Shown: positions 8,078 to 17,417, counted from the first letter of the stretch. The stretch is 64,000 bases of DNA from CAZCTC01 sp964501335 (GCA_964501335.1 CAZCTC010000031.1:1-64000), one strand, 5' to 3'. Made by a program: numbers and translations. Notes: generated by a model from the letters alone, not told the origin.

Positions 8078-8908
8078 TTATGCCGGAGGACTTAGCGACA
8101 GAATTTCTTTGTGCAGGACATCGTAATAGGTCTGGCGGGGGGCGAAGTTCAGGGCATGGCGGGGGCAGTGATCGATGCAGAGTCCGCAGCCGCGGCAGAG
8201 GGCGGGGTTGATTTTGACGGGGGTTTTGATATCCGGGTCGAAGGTCAAGGCGCCGGGCCGGGTACACCAGCGGGCGCAGGCCTGACAATGGGTGCAGGCT
8301 TCGGGATGGGTCAATTCGGCGACGACGAGGCTGGGGACGATGCCCCAATCCAGTTCGGGGAGGCGATGGCTGATGCAGTTTTTGTCGCAATTGCACAGCC
8401 AGCTGACGTTGGCATCCCAGAGCCAGCAGGCGGTCTGGAAGGCGCCTTTGCCCCGCCATTCGGAGACGATGTTTTTGGCTTCCTGTTTATCGATGGTGCG
8501 AAAGGTATCGGGTTTGTTATTGCGGTAGTAGACCTGGGAGGCGATGTTGAGGCCGATGCATTTCCAGTCGGCGGGCTTTTGGGGGGTCAGGGCTTTCTGG
8601 CAGAGGCAGGGCATGACGACGATTTCGTTGGCCATGTCGATGACTTCGAAGGTGGTTTCCTGGGTGGGAAGGACCTGGCCTCCGTGAAAGGTGCGGGTCA
8701 ACCAATCGACCAAGCTTTTGCTGATGCCGGTGAAGCGATCGAGGCCGTAGGGTTGTTTGTTACGGATGATTTGGATGGCTTTGACCAGCAGGGTATCCAT
8801 GTGTTGGTTGATGATGTCGCGAATTTTACCCAAAGAGCGGATACGATGCTGTTCGGGTTTTAGATACCAGACATTTTGGGCCAGGTGTTTGCCGCATGTG
8901 GTGCACAT
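8078..8908 (-). CDS. Multi-cluster ferredoxin-like Fe-S protein, 276 aa
   Basis: The C-terminal third has two classical [4Fe-4S] motifs, CTHCQACARWCTRPGAL and CRGCGLCIDHCPRHAL, the pattern of bacterial two-cluster ferredoxins. Further Cys motifs occur at the N-terminus (MCTTCGKH), in the middle (MPCLCQKAL) and before the ferredoxin domain (CNCDKNC), so more metal sites are likely. There is no signal peptide, so it is probably cytoplasmic. The start has a strong AAGGAGG three to four bases upstream. It appears monocistronic, with a promoter and a perfect palindrome just upstream. The family is unknown to me; an electron-transfer or redox-sensing role is inferred from the clusters only. Confidence 0.85.
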   Translation of the reverse strand: MCTTCGKHLAQNVWYLKPEQHRIRSLGKIRDIINQHMDTLLVKAIQIIRNKQPYGLDRFTGISKSLVDWLTRTFHGGQVLPTQETTFEVIDMANEIVVMPCLCQKALTPQKPADWKCIGLNIASQVYYRNNKPDTFRTIDKQEAKNIVSEWRGKGAFQTACWLWDANVSWLCNCDKNCISHRLPELDWGIVPSLVVAELTHPEACTHCQACARWCTRPGALTFDPDIKTPVKINPALCRGCGLCIDHCPRHALNFAPRQTYYDVLHKEILSLSPPA

Positions 8909-8950
8909 TTTTCCTCCTTGTTGTCTCTTCCCCTTGGGGGTTCTAACTAT

Positions 8951-8978
8951 ATTCTAATAATTTTGCGCAGTTGCGCAA
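8951..8978 (-). promoter_or_regulatory. Promoter with palindromic operator for the Fe-S protein
   Basis: On the minus strand, TTGCGC (8978-8973) and TAGAAT (8956-8951) are separated by 16 bases. The -35 hexamer lies inside a perfect 7-2-7 palindrome, TTGCGCA-GT-TGCGCAA (8963-8978 on the plus strand). A dimeric repressor bound there would block the -35 element. Confidence 0.5.
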
Positions 8979-8980
8979 GC

Positions 8981-9302
8981 TGTAGGGTTGTTTGGAGGTT
9001 GGGCTGGTCGTTGGCGTGGGGCGTCCCGCAGGTGATTCTTTTGGGGTTGGAGGCGACGCGCAGGATGAGGGGGAGAGAATTTTTTTATTTGTATTTTCGG
9101 GCGCATAAGAATGCGCCCGAAAATACGGGTTTTTCCAGATTTGTAGGGTTGCTTGGAGGTTGGGCTGGTCGTTGGCGTGGGGCGTCCCGCAGGTGATTCT
9201 TTTGGGGTTGGAGGCGACGCGCAGGATGAGGGGGAGAGAATTTTTTTATTTGTATTTTCGGGCGCATAAGAATGCGCCCGAAAATACGGGTTTTTCCAGA
9301 TT
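8981..9302 (-). repeat. 161-bp tandem duplication of a hairpin element
   Basis: Bases 8981-9141 and 9142-9302 are identical except for one T/C difference (8991 versus 9152). Each unit holds one full hairpin-family copy: GCGTCCCGCAGG ... GGCGACGCGCAGGATG ... GAGAGAATTTTTTTATTT, then a perfect 16+4+16 hairpin (9091-9126 and 9252-9287, arm GTATTTTCGGGCGCAT, loop AAGA). Near-identity implies a recent duplication of the whole element. Confidence 0.9.
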
Positions 9303-9369
9303 TGGGCGGTTGTTTGCCGGTCTGGCTAACCGCACTGATGTTTTTCTCACTTTATGGTGGAAATTTGGG

Positions 9370-9963
9370 TCAGGTGGATTCTGTGCCGATCAGGAAGTTC
9401 CGCCAATCATGGAGGATGTATTCGGGATTATCTGTGTATTCCAGGGTTTCGGGAGAAAGCGGGAGTGGATTGTCTCGGAGATCTAAATCAGTCAGTGTTT
9501 CTGAGCGATTCAGCAATTTCGGCAGTGCTGTGAGTTGATTGTGACTGGCGTTCAGATCGTGTAATTCGGTCAGTTCACCCATCCATTCCGGCAATCGGGT
9601 GAGTTGATTGTGGTTGAGGTCCAGAAAGGTTATGTGGACAAGTTGTTCCATCCAATCCGGCAGTGTCGTCAGTTGATTGTAGCTAAGGTTCAGGTCTCTT
9701 ATGCCGGAGAGTTTTTGCATGGATTCCGGCAGTGTGGTCAGTTGGTTGAATGCGACATTTAGCTGGTATAAATGGGTCAATTCTCCCAGCCATTCGGGGA
9801 GGGTTGTCAATTGGTTCCAGCTGACATCCAGACTTTGGAGCCAGGTCAGTTGGCGGATTTCAACGGGAAGTTCTTTCAGTTCTTTTCCGGTCAGTTTGAG
9901 GGCGATCCAATTTTCTTGTCGGGCCCGTTCGATTTTTTGTTGTATTTCTTTGTTGGTTTCCAT
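9370..9963 (-). CDS. Leucine-rich repeat protein, 197 aa
   Basis: After a short charged helix, the protein holds about six 23-residue leucine-rich repeats of the form L-x-x-LP-x-x-[MIL]-x-x-L-x-x-L-x-x-L-[DN]-[VLA]-x-x-NQL-[TR]. It has no signal peptide and is probably a cytoplasmic protein-binding scaffold. The C-terminal segment after the last repeat (DNPEYILHDWRNFLIG) resembles the stretch that joins LRRs to the Roc GTPase in Roco proteins, but the frame stops there and no GTPase follows. It could be a stand-alone LRR adaptor or the remnant of a larger protein. The ATG at 9963 has no clear ribosome binding site. Confidence 0.85.
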   Translation of the reverse strand: METNKEIQQKIERARQENWIALKLTGKELKELPVEIRQLTWLQSLDVSWNQLTTLPEWLGELTHLYQLNVAFNQLTTLPESMQKLSGIRDLNLSYNQLTTLPDWMEQLVHITFLDLNHNQLTRLPEWMGELTELHDLNASHNQLTALPKLLNRSETLTDLDLRDNPLPLSPETLEYTDNPEYILHDWRNFLIGTEST

Positions 9964-9974
9964 TTTTGTCGCGA

Positions 9975-10062
9975 CCTTTTAGCGTTCCGCACGTGACCCT
10001 TTTTCGGTTGGAGGCGACGTGCGGTGCGAAGCAGGCGGAAAGAATTTTTATTTTTTCACATT
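9975..10062 (-). repeat. Flank-only copy of the dispersed hairpin element
   Basis: TTTTAGCGTTCCGCACGTG ... GGAGGCGACGTGCGGTGCGAAGCAGGCGG matches the constant part of the repeat family, but no hairpin follows. It fills the 99-base gap between the LRR gene and the large subtilisin gene. Confidence 0.65.
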
Positions 10063-13000
10063 TTAGAAAGATTGCTGTGCGGTGCGCAGGATGAGGGGGA
10101 GGTAGAGTTTGTGGAAGGGGGGTGCGCTTTGCTGGATGATGGGCAGCAGGTAGCGGTAATTGATTCCAAAGGTGACGGTCTGGACCTGTCGGGAAGACGG
10201 TTGGTCGGGGTAAAGGATGAGGATTCCTTTTTGATGGGTATCCAGCTGTGTGAGGTTGTCCTGGTTGGTGATGGTGATGGTGGTGATCGGATCGGTCAGG
10301 GTGAGCGATGATGGGGTGGGATTGTAAAGAAGGTGGGCGGCATCCAGGGTGTACCATCCGGTGTTGGGCGCACGGTCGGCTGTCTGGCCGGAGTTGAACG
10401 GTTCGGGGGCTTCCACGGCGAAGTTGAGCGCCATATGGGTGGTGTCGGTAAAGAGTACGGTGGCGGGGATCAGGAAGCTGCGGGTGCGGCTGTTGAGGTC
10501 GGTATTGGTGAAGAAATAGGCGACGCAGTAGTTATCTCCTATTTTGCAGAGGTAGACGATGTTCTGGCCGGTCGAGGGGTAGAGGTCGCCGTTGAAGGCG
10601 TAGTAGTCCTGTTGAAAGTCTCCATCGGTATCAAGCCGCAGGTAGAATTGATCGGGGGTGGGGTGGGTCCGAGATTCGCGGGTGACGATGGCGAAATCGA
10701 GCATCAGGCCCATGTCGGGGAGTTGCAGCAGCCGGAGGCCGGTTTGCGTGAGATCCAGGTTGCCCCGGGTGGTCTCGGCGGCATCCTCTCCGGTCAGGGC
10801 ATAGAATTCTACCTGGCCGGGGATGGCGCTTTGATTGGTGAGGGTGAGGGTCCGGCTGGTGCCGTAAAAGGGGATCGGCAGCGGGTCCGGCGAGGCGACG
10901 ATTTGACTGCCGGGGCGAGGGATCAGATGCAGGGGGAGAGTGGCGGCTTCTTCGCGGTCGGTGTCTTCGATTTTGACCATGCCGTCGAATTCAATATCGG
11001 TCAGTGCCATGCCGTCCCCGCTGTTGTCTCCGCCGCTGAGGGTCCAGGGTTTCAGTTGGGCGGCGTTGAGGGTGACGATGACCTGGAAGGTGGTGCTGGA
11101 TTTGCCGGTGACGGTGATCTGTTCGGGCAACAGGGTGACGGCAATGCCGTGGTTTTCGTCGTCGGGATAGATATTTTTGAATGTGAGATCATAGGTGCGG
11201 GTGAGCAGGCTGCGATTGGAGATTTGCACGGTTTTGGTCAGGGTAGCGCTTTGGGTGACGACCTGATAGCCGTAGGAGAGGCTGGCCCGGCCTTCGTCCT
11301 GAGGGTCCAGGCTCCAGGCGTAGGTCAGGGTTTCGATGGCTTTGTCGATTTGCAGGCGGCCGGCACCCTGGCGAGAGATGGGGGCGCGCCGGCCGTTGAA
11401 GCCCTGGAGTGTCAGGTTGGGAAGGGCCGTGTTCATCAACATGGCGTAGAGTTGGAGGGCGCTGTGGGTGGGGTAGTGCTGGCGCAGGAGGGCCAGGGCT
11501 CCGGCGACGTGGGGGGCCGCCATGGAGCTGCCGCTGCGGCCGACGGCCTGGTTACCGGTGCCGACGGCGGCGGCCTGGATATTGGCTCCGGGGGCGGTCA
11601 GATCGGGTTTCAAGGCATTGTCCCAGATGCGGGGGCCACGGCTGCCGTTGGCGGCGATGGTATCGGCCAGGTTTAACTGCAAATTCGGGGCCAGCCGGCC
11701 GGTGACGGTATGGCTCAGGGCTGTCCGGCTGAGAAGGTTGCCGGTCTGGGTGCTGAGGGTCAGGACTGGGATGGTGATGGGGGTGGTGACCCCGGAATCG
11801 GCGGGCTCTGTGAAGGGCGGGCCGTTGAGGGCGGTGTTATAGATTACGACGGCGAGAGCGCCGTGGGTTTGGCTGTTGGCGACCTGGAGCGCGGCGCTGC
11901 ACCCGCTGCGGGGGAGCAGGGCGATGTAGCCTTTGAGGCTGGGCAGAGAGGCGGAATCACAGGCGGATTCCAGGGCGGTCAGGGGGGCGGTGACGGTGAT
12001 TGTCGGGCGAGGGGCCCAATGGAAGAAGGCGCCTTCGTAATCCCCGGCGACGGAGAGGGGAGCGGTGATGCGCAATATCGGGGCCCATTGGCCGGAGGCG
12101 AAGGCGTCGGCCACGCTGAGGACGCCGCGGGCCACGGACGGTGCGGCCACGTTGTAAGGGTGGTCGCCGCTGTTTCCGGCGGCTGCGGCGATCAGGACGC
12201 CGGCGGCGGCGGCATTTTCAGCGGCGAGGGTGGTGACGTAGTCTTCGTAGGCGCCGCCGTAGGGATTTTCAATGGAGAGGTTGATGACATCGACCGTATC
12301 GCTGACGACGGCCCGTTCCAGGGCCTGGACGATGGCGATGCCTTCACAACTGGAGGCGATACTGCTGCACACCTTATAGGCGTAGAGGGTGGCCTCGGGC
12401 GCCACACCCGGGTAGACCAGCGTGGCGGTCAGGGCGGCGGTGACTTTCACGCCGGCGGCGATGCCGGCGACGTGGGTGCCGTGCCCGGCCTGGGGGCCGT
12501 CATCCAGGGGATCGGGATCGGGGTTGGGTCGGCCGGAGGGCCAGCGGCTGCCGATGAAATCGTACCCTCCGGCGACTTTGGCGGTAGGAAAGAGGCGGAG
12601 GCCGTGGTAGGTATCGGTGATGACGGTGTTGGCGGGGGATTGGGCGGCCAGGGTATAGGCTTCGGTGGTGCCGGGGCCCTGAAAGGCGGCGTGCGTATAG
12701 TCGATGCCGGAGTCGATGACGGCGATTTTGACGCCGGTGCCGGTATAACCGGATTGCTGGACGGCGGCGGCTCCGATCCAGGGGACGCTTTCGCCGAGGG
12801 CCATTTGGGCATCCTGGACGGGATAGACGGTCACGACGCCAGGGAGGGTTTGGAGCCGGCGGGCCTGTTCCGGGGTGGCCAGCACGGCCAGGGCGTTGAC
12901 CAGGGATTGCAAGCGCGCCAGGACGGGGGCGCCGAGCTTTTCCGCAGCCTGGGCCACGGTTTGCTGGCGGGTTTCCAGTTGCCGGCGATAGCTTTCTTCA

Positions 13001-13233
13001 TCGGTCAGGCCGGCGTTGCGGTGGGCGATGAGCGGTGGGTCGGCCAGGACGATCCACATCCGGCGAGGGAGGTCGGTGGAATCTGTCGGTGATGGGATGG
13101 TCTGGATTTCGTGGGGGGGCGGTTGAGGGGGGATGACGTGTGGGGTCGCAGTGAGAGGGCCCGGCAGGCTCAACAACAGGGTAACGATCAAGGGCCAGAT
13201 CAGGATGCGTCGGGTAAGTTGTTGGCAGTTCAT
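10063..13233 (-). CDS. Large secreted PA-domain subtilisin (S8), 1056 aa
   Basis: This is an S8 serine protease. Asp lies in KIAVIDSGIDYTH (about residue 173), His in GHGTHVAGIAAG (about 251) and Ser in SGSSMAAPHVAGALALL (about 568). A protease-associated insert lies between His and Ser (ALLPRSGCSAALQVANSQTH). Residues 1-35 are a signal peptide, followed by an I9-like inhibitor propeptide (RLQSLVNALAVLATPEQ, TLPGVVTVYPVQD). Roughly 400 residues of beta-rich, fibronectin-like domains follow, and the protein ends KLYLPLILRTAQQSF. The ATG at 13233 has GAGGAG 5-6 nt upstream; an in-frame TTG at 13248 is rejected. It is a paralogue of the plus-strand protease at 49695-53165, sharing SRGPRIWDNA[LI]KPD[LI]TAPG before the Ser motif. 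Confidence 0.93.
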   Translation of the reverse strand: MNCQQLTRRILIWPLIVTLLLSLPGPLTATPHVIPPQPPPHEIQTIPSPTDSTDLPRRMWIVLADPPLIAHRNAGLTDEESYRRQLETRQQTVAQAAEKLGAPVLARLQSLVNALAVLATPEQARRLQTLPGVVTVYPVQDAQMALGESVPWIGAAAVQQSGYTGTGVKIAVIDSGIDYTHAAFQGPGTTEAYTLAAQSPANTVITDTYHGLRLFPTAKVAGGYDFIGSRWPSGRPNPDPDPLDDGPQAGHGTHVAGIAAGVKVTAALTATLVYPGVAPEATLYAYKVCSSIASSCEGIAIVQALERAVVSDTVDVINLSIENPYGGAYEDYVTTLAAENAAAAGVLIAAAAGNSGDHPYNVAAPSVARGVLSVADAFASGQWAPILRITAPLSVAGDYEGAFFHWAPRPTITVTAPLTALESACDSASLPSLKGYIALLPRSGCSAALQVANSQTHGALAVVIYNTALNGPPFTEPADSGVTTPITIPVLTLSTQTGNLLSRTALSHTVTGRLAPNLQLNLADTIAANGSRGPRIWDNALKPDLTAPGANIQAAAVGTGNQAVGRSGSSMAAPHVAGALALLRQHYPTHSALQLYAMLMNTALPNLTLQGFNGRRAPISRQGAGRLQIDKAIETLTYAWSLDPQDEGRASLSYGYQVVTQSATLTKTVQISNRSLLTRTYDLTFKNIYPDDENHGIAVTLLPEQITVTGKSSTTFQVIVTLNAAQLKPWTLSGGDNSGDGMALTDIEFDGMVKIEDTDREEAATLPLHLIPRPGSQIVASPDPLPIPFYGTSRTLTLTNQSAIPGQVEFYALTGEDAAETTRGNLDLTQTGLRLLQLPDMGLMLDFAIVTRESRTHPTPDQFYLRLDTDGDFQQDYYAFNGDLYPSTGQNIVYLCKIGDNYCVAYFFTNTDLNSRTRSFLIPATVLFTDTTHMALNFAVEAPEPFNSGQTADRAPNTGWYTLDAAHLLYNPTPSSLTLTDPITTITITNQDNLTQLDTHQKGILILYPDQPSSRQVQTVTFGINYRYLLPIIQQSAPPFHKLYLPLILRTAQQSF

Positions 13234-13317
13234 GTATCTCCTCTTCAATCCGGGAGTCCGGGGGATGTTGTTTTTTTGTTTTTGGAGTGTCGCCCCCGGC
13301 CTTGATGGGGGGAGCTA

Positions 13318-13326
13318 TGCTATAAT
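13318..13326 (+). promoter_or_regulatory. Extended -10 promoter element (TGCTATAAT)
   Basis: TG-C-TATAAT occurs 56 bases before the start codon of the degenerate cyclase gene. The same nine bases precede both tandem paralogues at 18844-18852 and 23194-23202. No convincing -35 hexamer is seen, as is usual for extended -10 promoters. Confidence 0.5.
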
Positions 13327-13381
13327 AAACCAGGGTTGTGGAAAAGCAACTCCCTTTATATCATGGAAAGAAGCTGTGGTG

Positions 13382-16300
13382 ATGGCATATCCTCCGACTG
13401 TTTACGTTCCCTCAGATCGATTAGAGACGCTGTATAGCGGCTCTGGCTCGTTGCCTGATGCGGCCCGGGGGGCGGTGTTGACAGTCAGAATTGAGGGTGG
13501 AAATAGTTGGGCCTCTCTGCTGGTTCAAGAGGGTGGGTTGCAAGGCGGAAATGAGGGGGTGCAGGCCCAGTTGGATCGGCTGTACGGCCAGGTGATCGAT
13601 CTTATCCAGCGTTATGGCGGCAGTATCATCAGTTTTTCGGGGGAATCGGCGATCGGGTGGTTTCCCGGCGATCGGGGGGGGCTGGCCACTTCATGTGCGT
13701 TGACTTTGCAGCGGGTTTTTGCCGCGCAGGAATGGCGGACGCCGGCGGGCAAACCGGGCGCATTGGCGATCAGTCTGGCGGTGACGGCCGGTAATGTGTT
13801 GCGTTTCTGTGTGGGCGATCCTCAGATTCAGTTTTTGGAGGCGATTGCCGGTGAGGTGGTGGAGTGGGGCCGTTTACTGGCGGCAGAAGTCGGTGAAAAT
13901 GAAGTGGCAATCGGCGCTGAGGTGCTTGGAGGGTTGGGAAATCGGGCGGAGATCAAATCCTGGCGTCAGGCCGGCGGGCAGGGGAAGAATTATCTGGTGA
14001 TCCAGGGGATTACGGAAATGGAGCCGGAAAGGCCCTGGCCGACCTTTTTAGAAGTCAGGCCGGATCTTTTATCTCCATGGGCACCGGCGGCGGGCATCGC
14101 CGGGGTGGAGGTTCGAGAGGTCATTTCCTGTTTTATGGCTTTTTCGGGGTTGGATTGGGATGCGGAGCAGCGGGCCGGGAATAAACTGGATCTTTTTATC
14201 CGTTGGATGCAGGTGCTGCTGCGCCATTATGGGGGTGAAATTCTGCGGCTGACTCTGGGGCGGCAGGGGGGCTGTCTGGAATTGTCTTTTTCAGGGACAT
14301 TGCACCGGGCGGTCAGCGCCTTGTTGGAGGTCGGCAATCTTCCTCCCGCGTTCAATTTTATCAAGGATGTGCGGGGTGGGATCGGTATGGGGCCGGTCGT
14401 GGCCGGTTGTTATGGCGGGCAGGAGCGGCGCACTTACGGTATTTCCGGGCGTTCTGTGGGGTTGGCGCAACAGTTAATGGACTATGCCCAGCCGGGGCAG
14501 ATTTTGCTTCCAGGGCGGTTTGCGACGCTGGTCGGGGAATATAATCTGGAATCTTTGGGGGATCGGTTTTTTAAGGATGAGGTTCGCCCGGTGGCGGTCT
14601 TTGCGGCTTCGGGCGTTCCGAAGTGGCGGGCCGGCCCTTTGTTTTGGGCTGAACCGCCGTCGCCGTTGATTGGGCGACGGGTTGAATGGGAACAATTGCA
14701 GGCGGCTTTGTTGAAATTGCAGCAGGGCGAGGGCTGCAACCTGGTGATTGAGGGGGAGGCCGGGATTGGAAAATCCTGTTTGATCGAAAACGTTTTGGAA
14801 TCGGCCCGGCGGTTGGGGATACCGCCGTTGCGGGTGGCGGGGAATTTTCGGGTACGTACCGTGGTTTATTTTGCCTGGCGGGCACTTTTTCAGTCACTTC
14901 TGGGCATTGAGGGGCTGGCTTCCCGGGAAGAGCAGATTCATCAGTTACAGGTTTATGCCGGCGGCGATAGGGAATTGCTGAAACGTTTGCCGCTATTGAA
15001 TGTGATCCTTCCGTTTGAGTTGCCGGAAAATGAGTTTACCGGCTGGATGCGCGGAAAGTTGCGGGCTGAGAATACGCGCGATTTGTTGATCCATTTGTTG
15101 CAGCGGGGCTGGAGTGGGATGCGGGGGCGGGTGCTGGTTTTGGAGGATGCCCATTGGCTGGATTCGGCTTCCTGGACCCTGGCTCTGGCTGTCATCCAGC
15201 AGATCCAACCCTTGTTGGTGCTGGTCGGTGTGCGTCCTGCGACCGAGCCGTTGCATCCGGAATATGCGACTTTGCGGGCTGGCGCTCAGCTTGTGACGTT
15301 GGGCAATCTAACGGAGTCAGAGACGGTTGCTCTGATCTGTCAGTGTTTGGAAGTGCGGGCGCTGGCGCCGGAGTTGATCCATTTGATTTTGGAAAAGGCC
15401 GGGGGCCATCCGTTTTTTAGTGTGGAACTGGCTTATGAGTTGCGGGAGAGCCGTTTGTTGCGGGTGGATGAAAGCGGGGTTGGGAGGCTGGTGGTGGAGA
15501 TTGAAAGCGGAAGTCCTGAGACTATTTCAGATTCTTTGCGGAGCGCTATCAGCCAGCATATTGAACGAATTCCAGCGGCGCAGTTGATGACCGCCCGGGC
15601 GGCGAGTGTGATTGGGCAGGTTTTTGCCTTTCGAGCTCTGCGGGGCATTATTCCTGAGGAGATGGAGGGCAGGGAATCGAGTGCCGGGGCCTCGGATTTG
15701 AAATATATTTTCAAGCACAATATCACACAAGAGGTCACTTATAATTTGATGCTGTATACGCAGCGTCAGGAATTACATCAGCGGGTGGCTTTGTGGTATG
15801 AGTCCCAGGGGGGAGACGATCCCTCGGTGGTGTATCCTTTGCTGGCCTATCATTGGATGCATGCCGGCGATGAGGTTCGGGCGATAGAATATCTGGAAAA
15901 GGCCGGCGGGCAGGCTTTACGTAATTATGCGAATGAGGAGGCGATTGAATTTTTCGATCAGGCGTTAGATCTGGTCCGGCGCGGTACGGTCCGTGTATCG
16001 GCCGAGCGTCAGGGAACCTGGGAGTTGCAATTGGGCGAAGCCTGTGTCAATCGTTCTTTGTACAGAGAAGGCCAGTTGCATCTGGTGCGGGGTATCGGGT
16101 TATTGGGACAGCCTATGCCTTCGGGAAAGGCGAGGACAATCCTCGCGGTGTTGGGAGCCCTGGGGCGCCAGTTCTTGCATCGGTTATGGCCGGATCGTTT
16201 TGTAGGACGGAGCGGTGTGGGACGGGAGCGGTTGCTGGCTCTGGCCAGGGCCTATGAGAAATTGACCGAGGTCTGTTATGCGAACCGGGAATCTGCCTCG

Positions 16301-17404
16301 GCGCTTTACAGTTCTTTTCAGCTGGTCAATCTGGCTGAGGGGGCGGGGGCCAGTTCTGAGCTGGCGCGGGGATATGCGATGGTCGCTTCTATGCTGGGGT
16401 TTGTGCCTTTCCATAAAGCTGCTCAGGCCTATTTCGGATATGCCACAGAGGTCGCGCAAACTGCCGGTGACGATCTGACCCGGGGGTGGGTGGCTTTTGC
16501 TGGAAGTATGTATTATTCGGGGTTGGGAAATTGGGGAGCGGCTTTGAAATTGAGTCGAGAGGCTTTGGCTATTTTTACCCGGTCCGGGGCCCGGCATTAT
16601 TGGAACTGGGCGATGACCGTTGAAGTGGAAGTTAATTATCATCAAGGTGAATTTGGCGCGGGATTGCAAAAGGCAAGTGAACTTTACCGGGAGACCTGTC
16701 AGCAGCGGGATATTTCCTATCAGGTTTTTGCTTTGACTTTAGAGGTATGGGGCCATAGTTGTTTGGGGGAGCTGGAGTCGGCGGAGAATTGTGCCGACAT
16801 GGTACAGGCGTTGGGGGAAGCAAATCCAAATTTGATGACGACGACTCTGGTGCGGCGTGTTTTGCGGGAGCGGATTCGTCTGGCCTTACAGACCCAAGAT
16901 TATCCGGGTCTGGAGGAGGCTGTGCGGGAGATGTTTCCTGTGGTCAAGACTCAGGCTTTGACGGATTTTACATTTTTATCAACTCTGAACAATTTGACGG
17001 AGGGTTGTCTGGTGTTGTGGGAAAGGAATCCGCAACGGGCAGAATGGAAGGAGTTGGTCGGTTGGAGCCTTCAACGGTTGGGCGTTTATACCCGGGTTTT
17101 TCCGGTAGGAAAGCCGTGGGGGTGGTTTTATCGAGGGGGGAGGCATCGGATTGCCGGGCAGACGGAGCAGGCGAAGAAGTGTTGGCGGAAGGCGATCCAG
17201 GCGGCCGATCGCTTGGGGATGCCGTATGTCAAAGGGCGGATTTGTTACGAATGGGGGCGGCATTTGAAGTTTTCCGATGCTGAACGAACCATGATTTTGA
17301 CGCGGGCGGTAGAGATTTTTACCTATCTTGGCGCGCGTTTTGATCTGGAGCTGACGATGAGAGAAATCGATCGGGGTAAGCAGAAAAACGAAAGTCATAT
17401 TTGA
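13382..17404 (+). CDS. Degenerate tandem-cyclase / STAND ATPase / TPR protein, 1340 aa
   Basis: The architecture is that of the two paralogues downstream: two class III nucleotide-cyclase-like domains (about 30-200 and 240-400), a STAND/AAA ATPase (Walker A GEAGIGKSCLIENVL near 460, Walker B LVLEDAHWLDSASW near 590), then a TPR-rich half. Both cyclase domains have lost key residues. The metal-binding FADVSGF of the paralogues is TVRIEGG, GDA is GES, and the transition-state Asn/Arg of NLASRL are Gly and Gln (GLAQQL). It therefore probably no longer makes cyclic nucleotide, while the ATPase motifs remain intact. The ATG at 13382 gives an N-terminus (MAYPPTVYVPSDRL) that aligns exactly with MQHPLAVYVAMDRL of the paralogues. 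It is likely a cytoplasmic signalling scaffold. Confidence 0.88.
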   Translation: MAYPPTVYVPSDRLETLYSGSGSLPDAARGAVLTVRIEGGNSWASLLVQEGGLQGGNEGVQAQLDRLYGQVIDLIQRYGGSIISFSGESAIGWFPGDRGGLATSCALTLQRVFAAQEWRTPAGKPGALAISLAVTAGNVLRFCVGDPQIQFLEAIAGEVVEWGRLLAAEVGENEVAIGAEVLGGLGNRAEIKSWRQAGGQGKNYLVIQGITEMEPERPWPTFLEVRPDLLSPWAPAAGIAGVEVREVISCFMAFSGLDWDAEQRAGNKLDLFIRWMQVLLRHYGGEILRLTLGRQGGCLELSFSGTLHRAVSALLEVGNLPPAFNFIKDVRGGIGMGPVVAGCYGGQERRTYGISGRSVGLAQQLMDYAQPGQILLPGRFATLVGEYNLESLGDRFFKDEVRPVAVFAASGVPKWRAGPLFWAEPPSPLIGRRVEWEQLQAALLKLQQGEGCNLVIEGEAGIGKSCLIENVLESARRLGIPPLRVAGNFRVRTVVYFAWRALFQSLLGIEGLASREEQIHQLQVYAGGDRELLKRLPLLNVILPFELPENEFTGWMRGKLRAENTRDLLIHLLQRGWSGMRGRVLVLEDAHWLDSASWTLALAVIQQIQPLLVLVGVRPATEPLHPEYATLRAGAQLVTLGNLTESETVALICQCLEVRALAPELIHLILEKAGGHPFFSVELAYELRESRLLRVDESGVGRLVVEIESGSPETISDSLRSAISQHIERIPAAQLMTARAASVIGQVFAFRALRGIIPEEMEGRESSAGASDLKYIFKHNITQEVTYNLMLYTQRQELHQRVALWYESQGGDDPSVVYPLLAYHWMHAGDEVRAIEYLEKAGGQALRNYANEEAIEFFDQALDLVRRGTVRVSAERQGTWELQLGEACVNRSLYREGQLHLVRGIGLLGQPMPSGKARTILAVLGALGRQFLHRLWPDRFVGRSGVGRERLLALARAYEKLTEVCYANRESASALYSSFQLVNLAEGAGASSELARGYAMVASMLGFVPFHKAAQAYFGYATEVAQTAGDDLTRGWVAFAGSMYYSGLGNWGAALKLSREALAIFTRSGARHYWNWAMTVEVEVNYHQGEFGAGLQKASELYRETCQQRDISYQVFALTLEVWGHSCLGELESAENCADMVQALGEANPNLMTTTLVRRVLRERIRLALQTQDYPGLEEAVREMFPVVKTQALTDFTFLSTLNNLTEGCLVLWERNPQRAEWKELVGWSLQRLGVYTRVFPVGKPWGWFYRGGRHRIAGQTEQAKKCWRKAIQAADRLGMPYVKGRICYEWGRHLKFSDAERTMILTRAVEIFTYLGARFDLELTMREIDRGKQKNESHI

Positions 17405-17417
17405 TGCCGATATTGGG

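Noticed and set aside
8981..9302. Direct repeats as a CRISPR-like array
   Set aside because: There are only two 161-bp units with no unique spacers, and each contains a hairpin-family copy.
10333..13092. Long plus-strand open frames (447 and 460 codons) opposite the large subtilisin
   Set aside because: They are Gly/Asp/Val-rich antisense shadows of a high-GC gene, without ribosome binding sites or recognisable domains.
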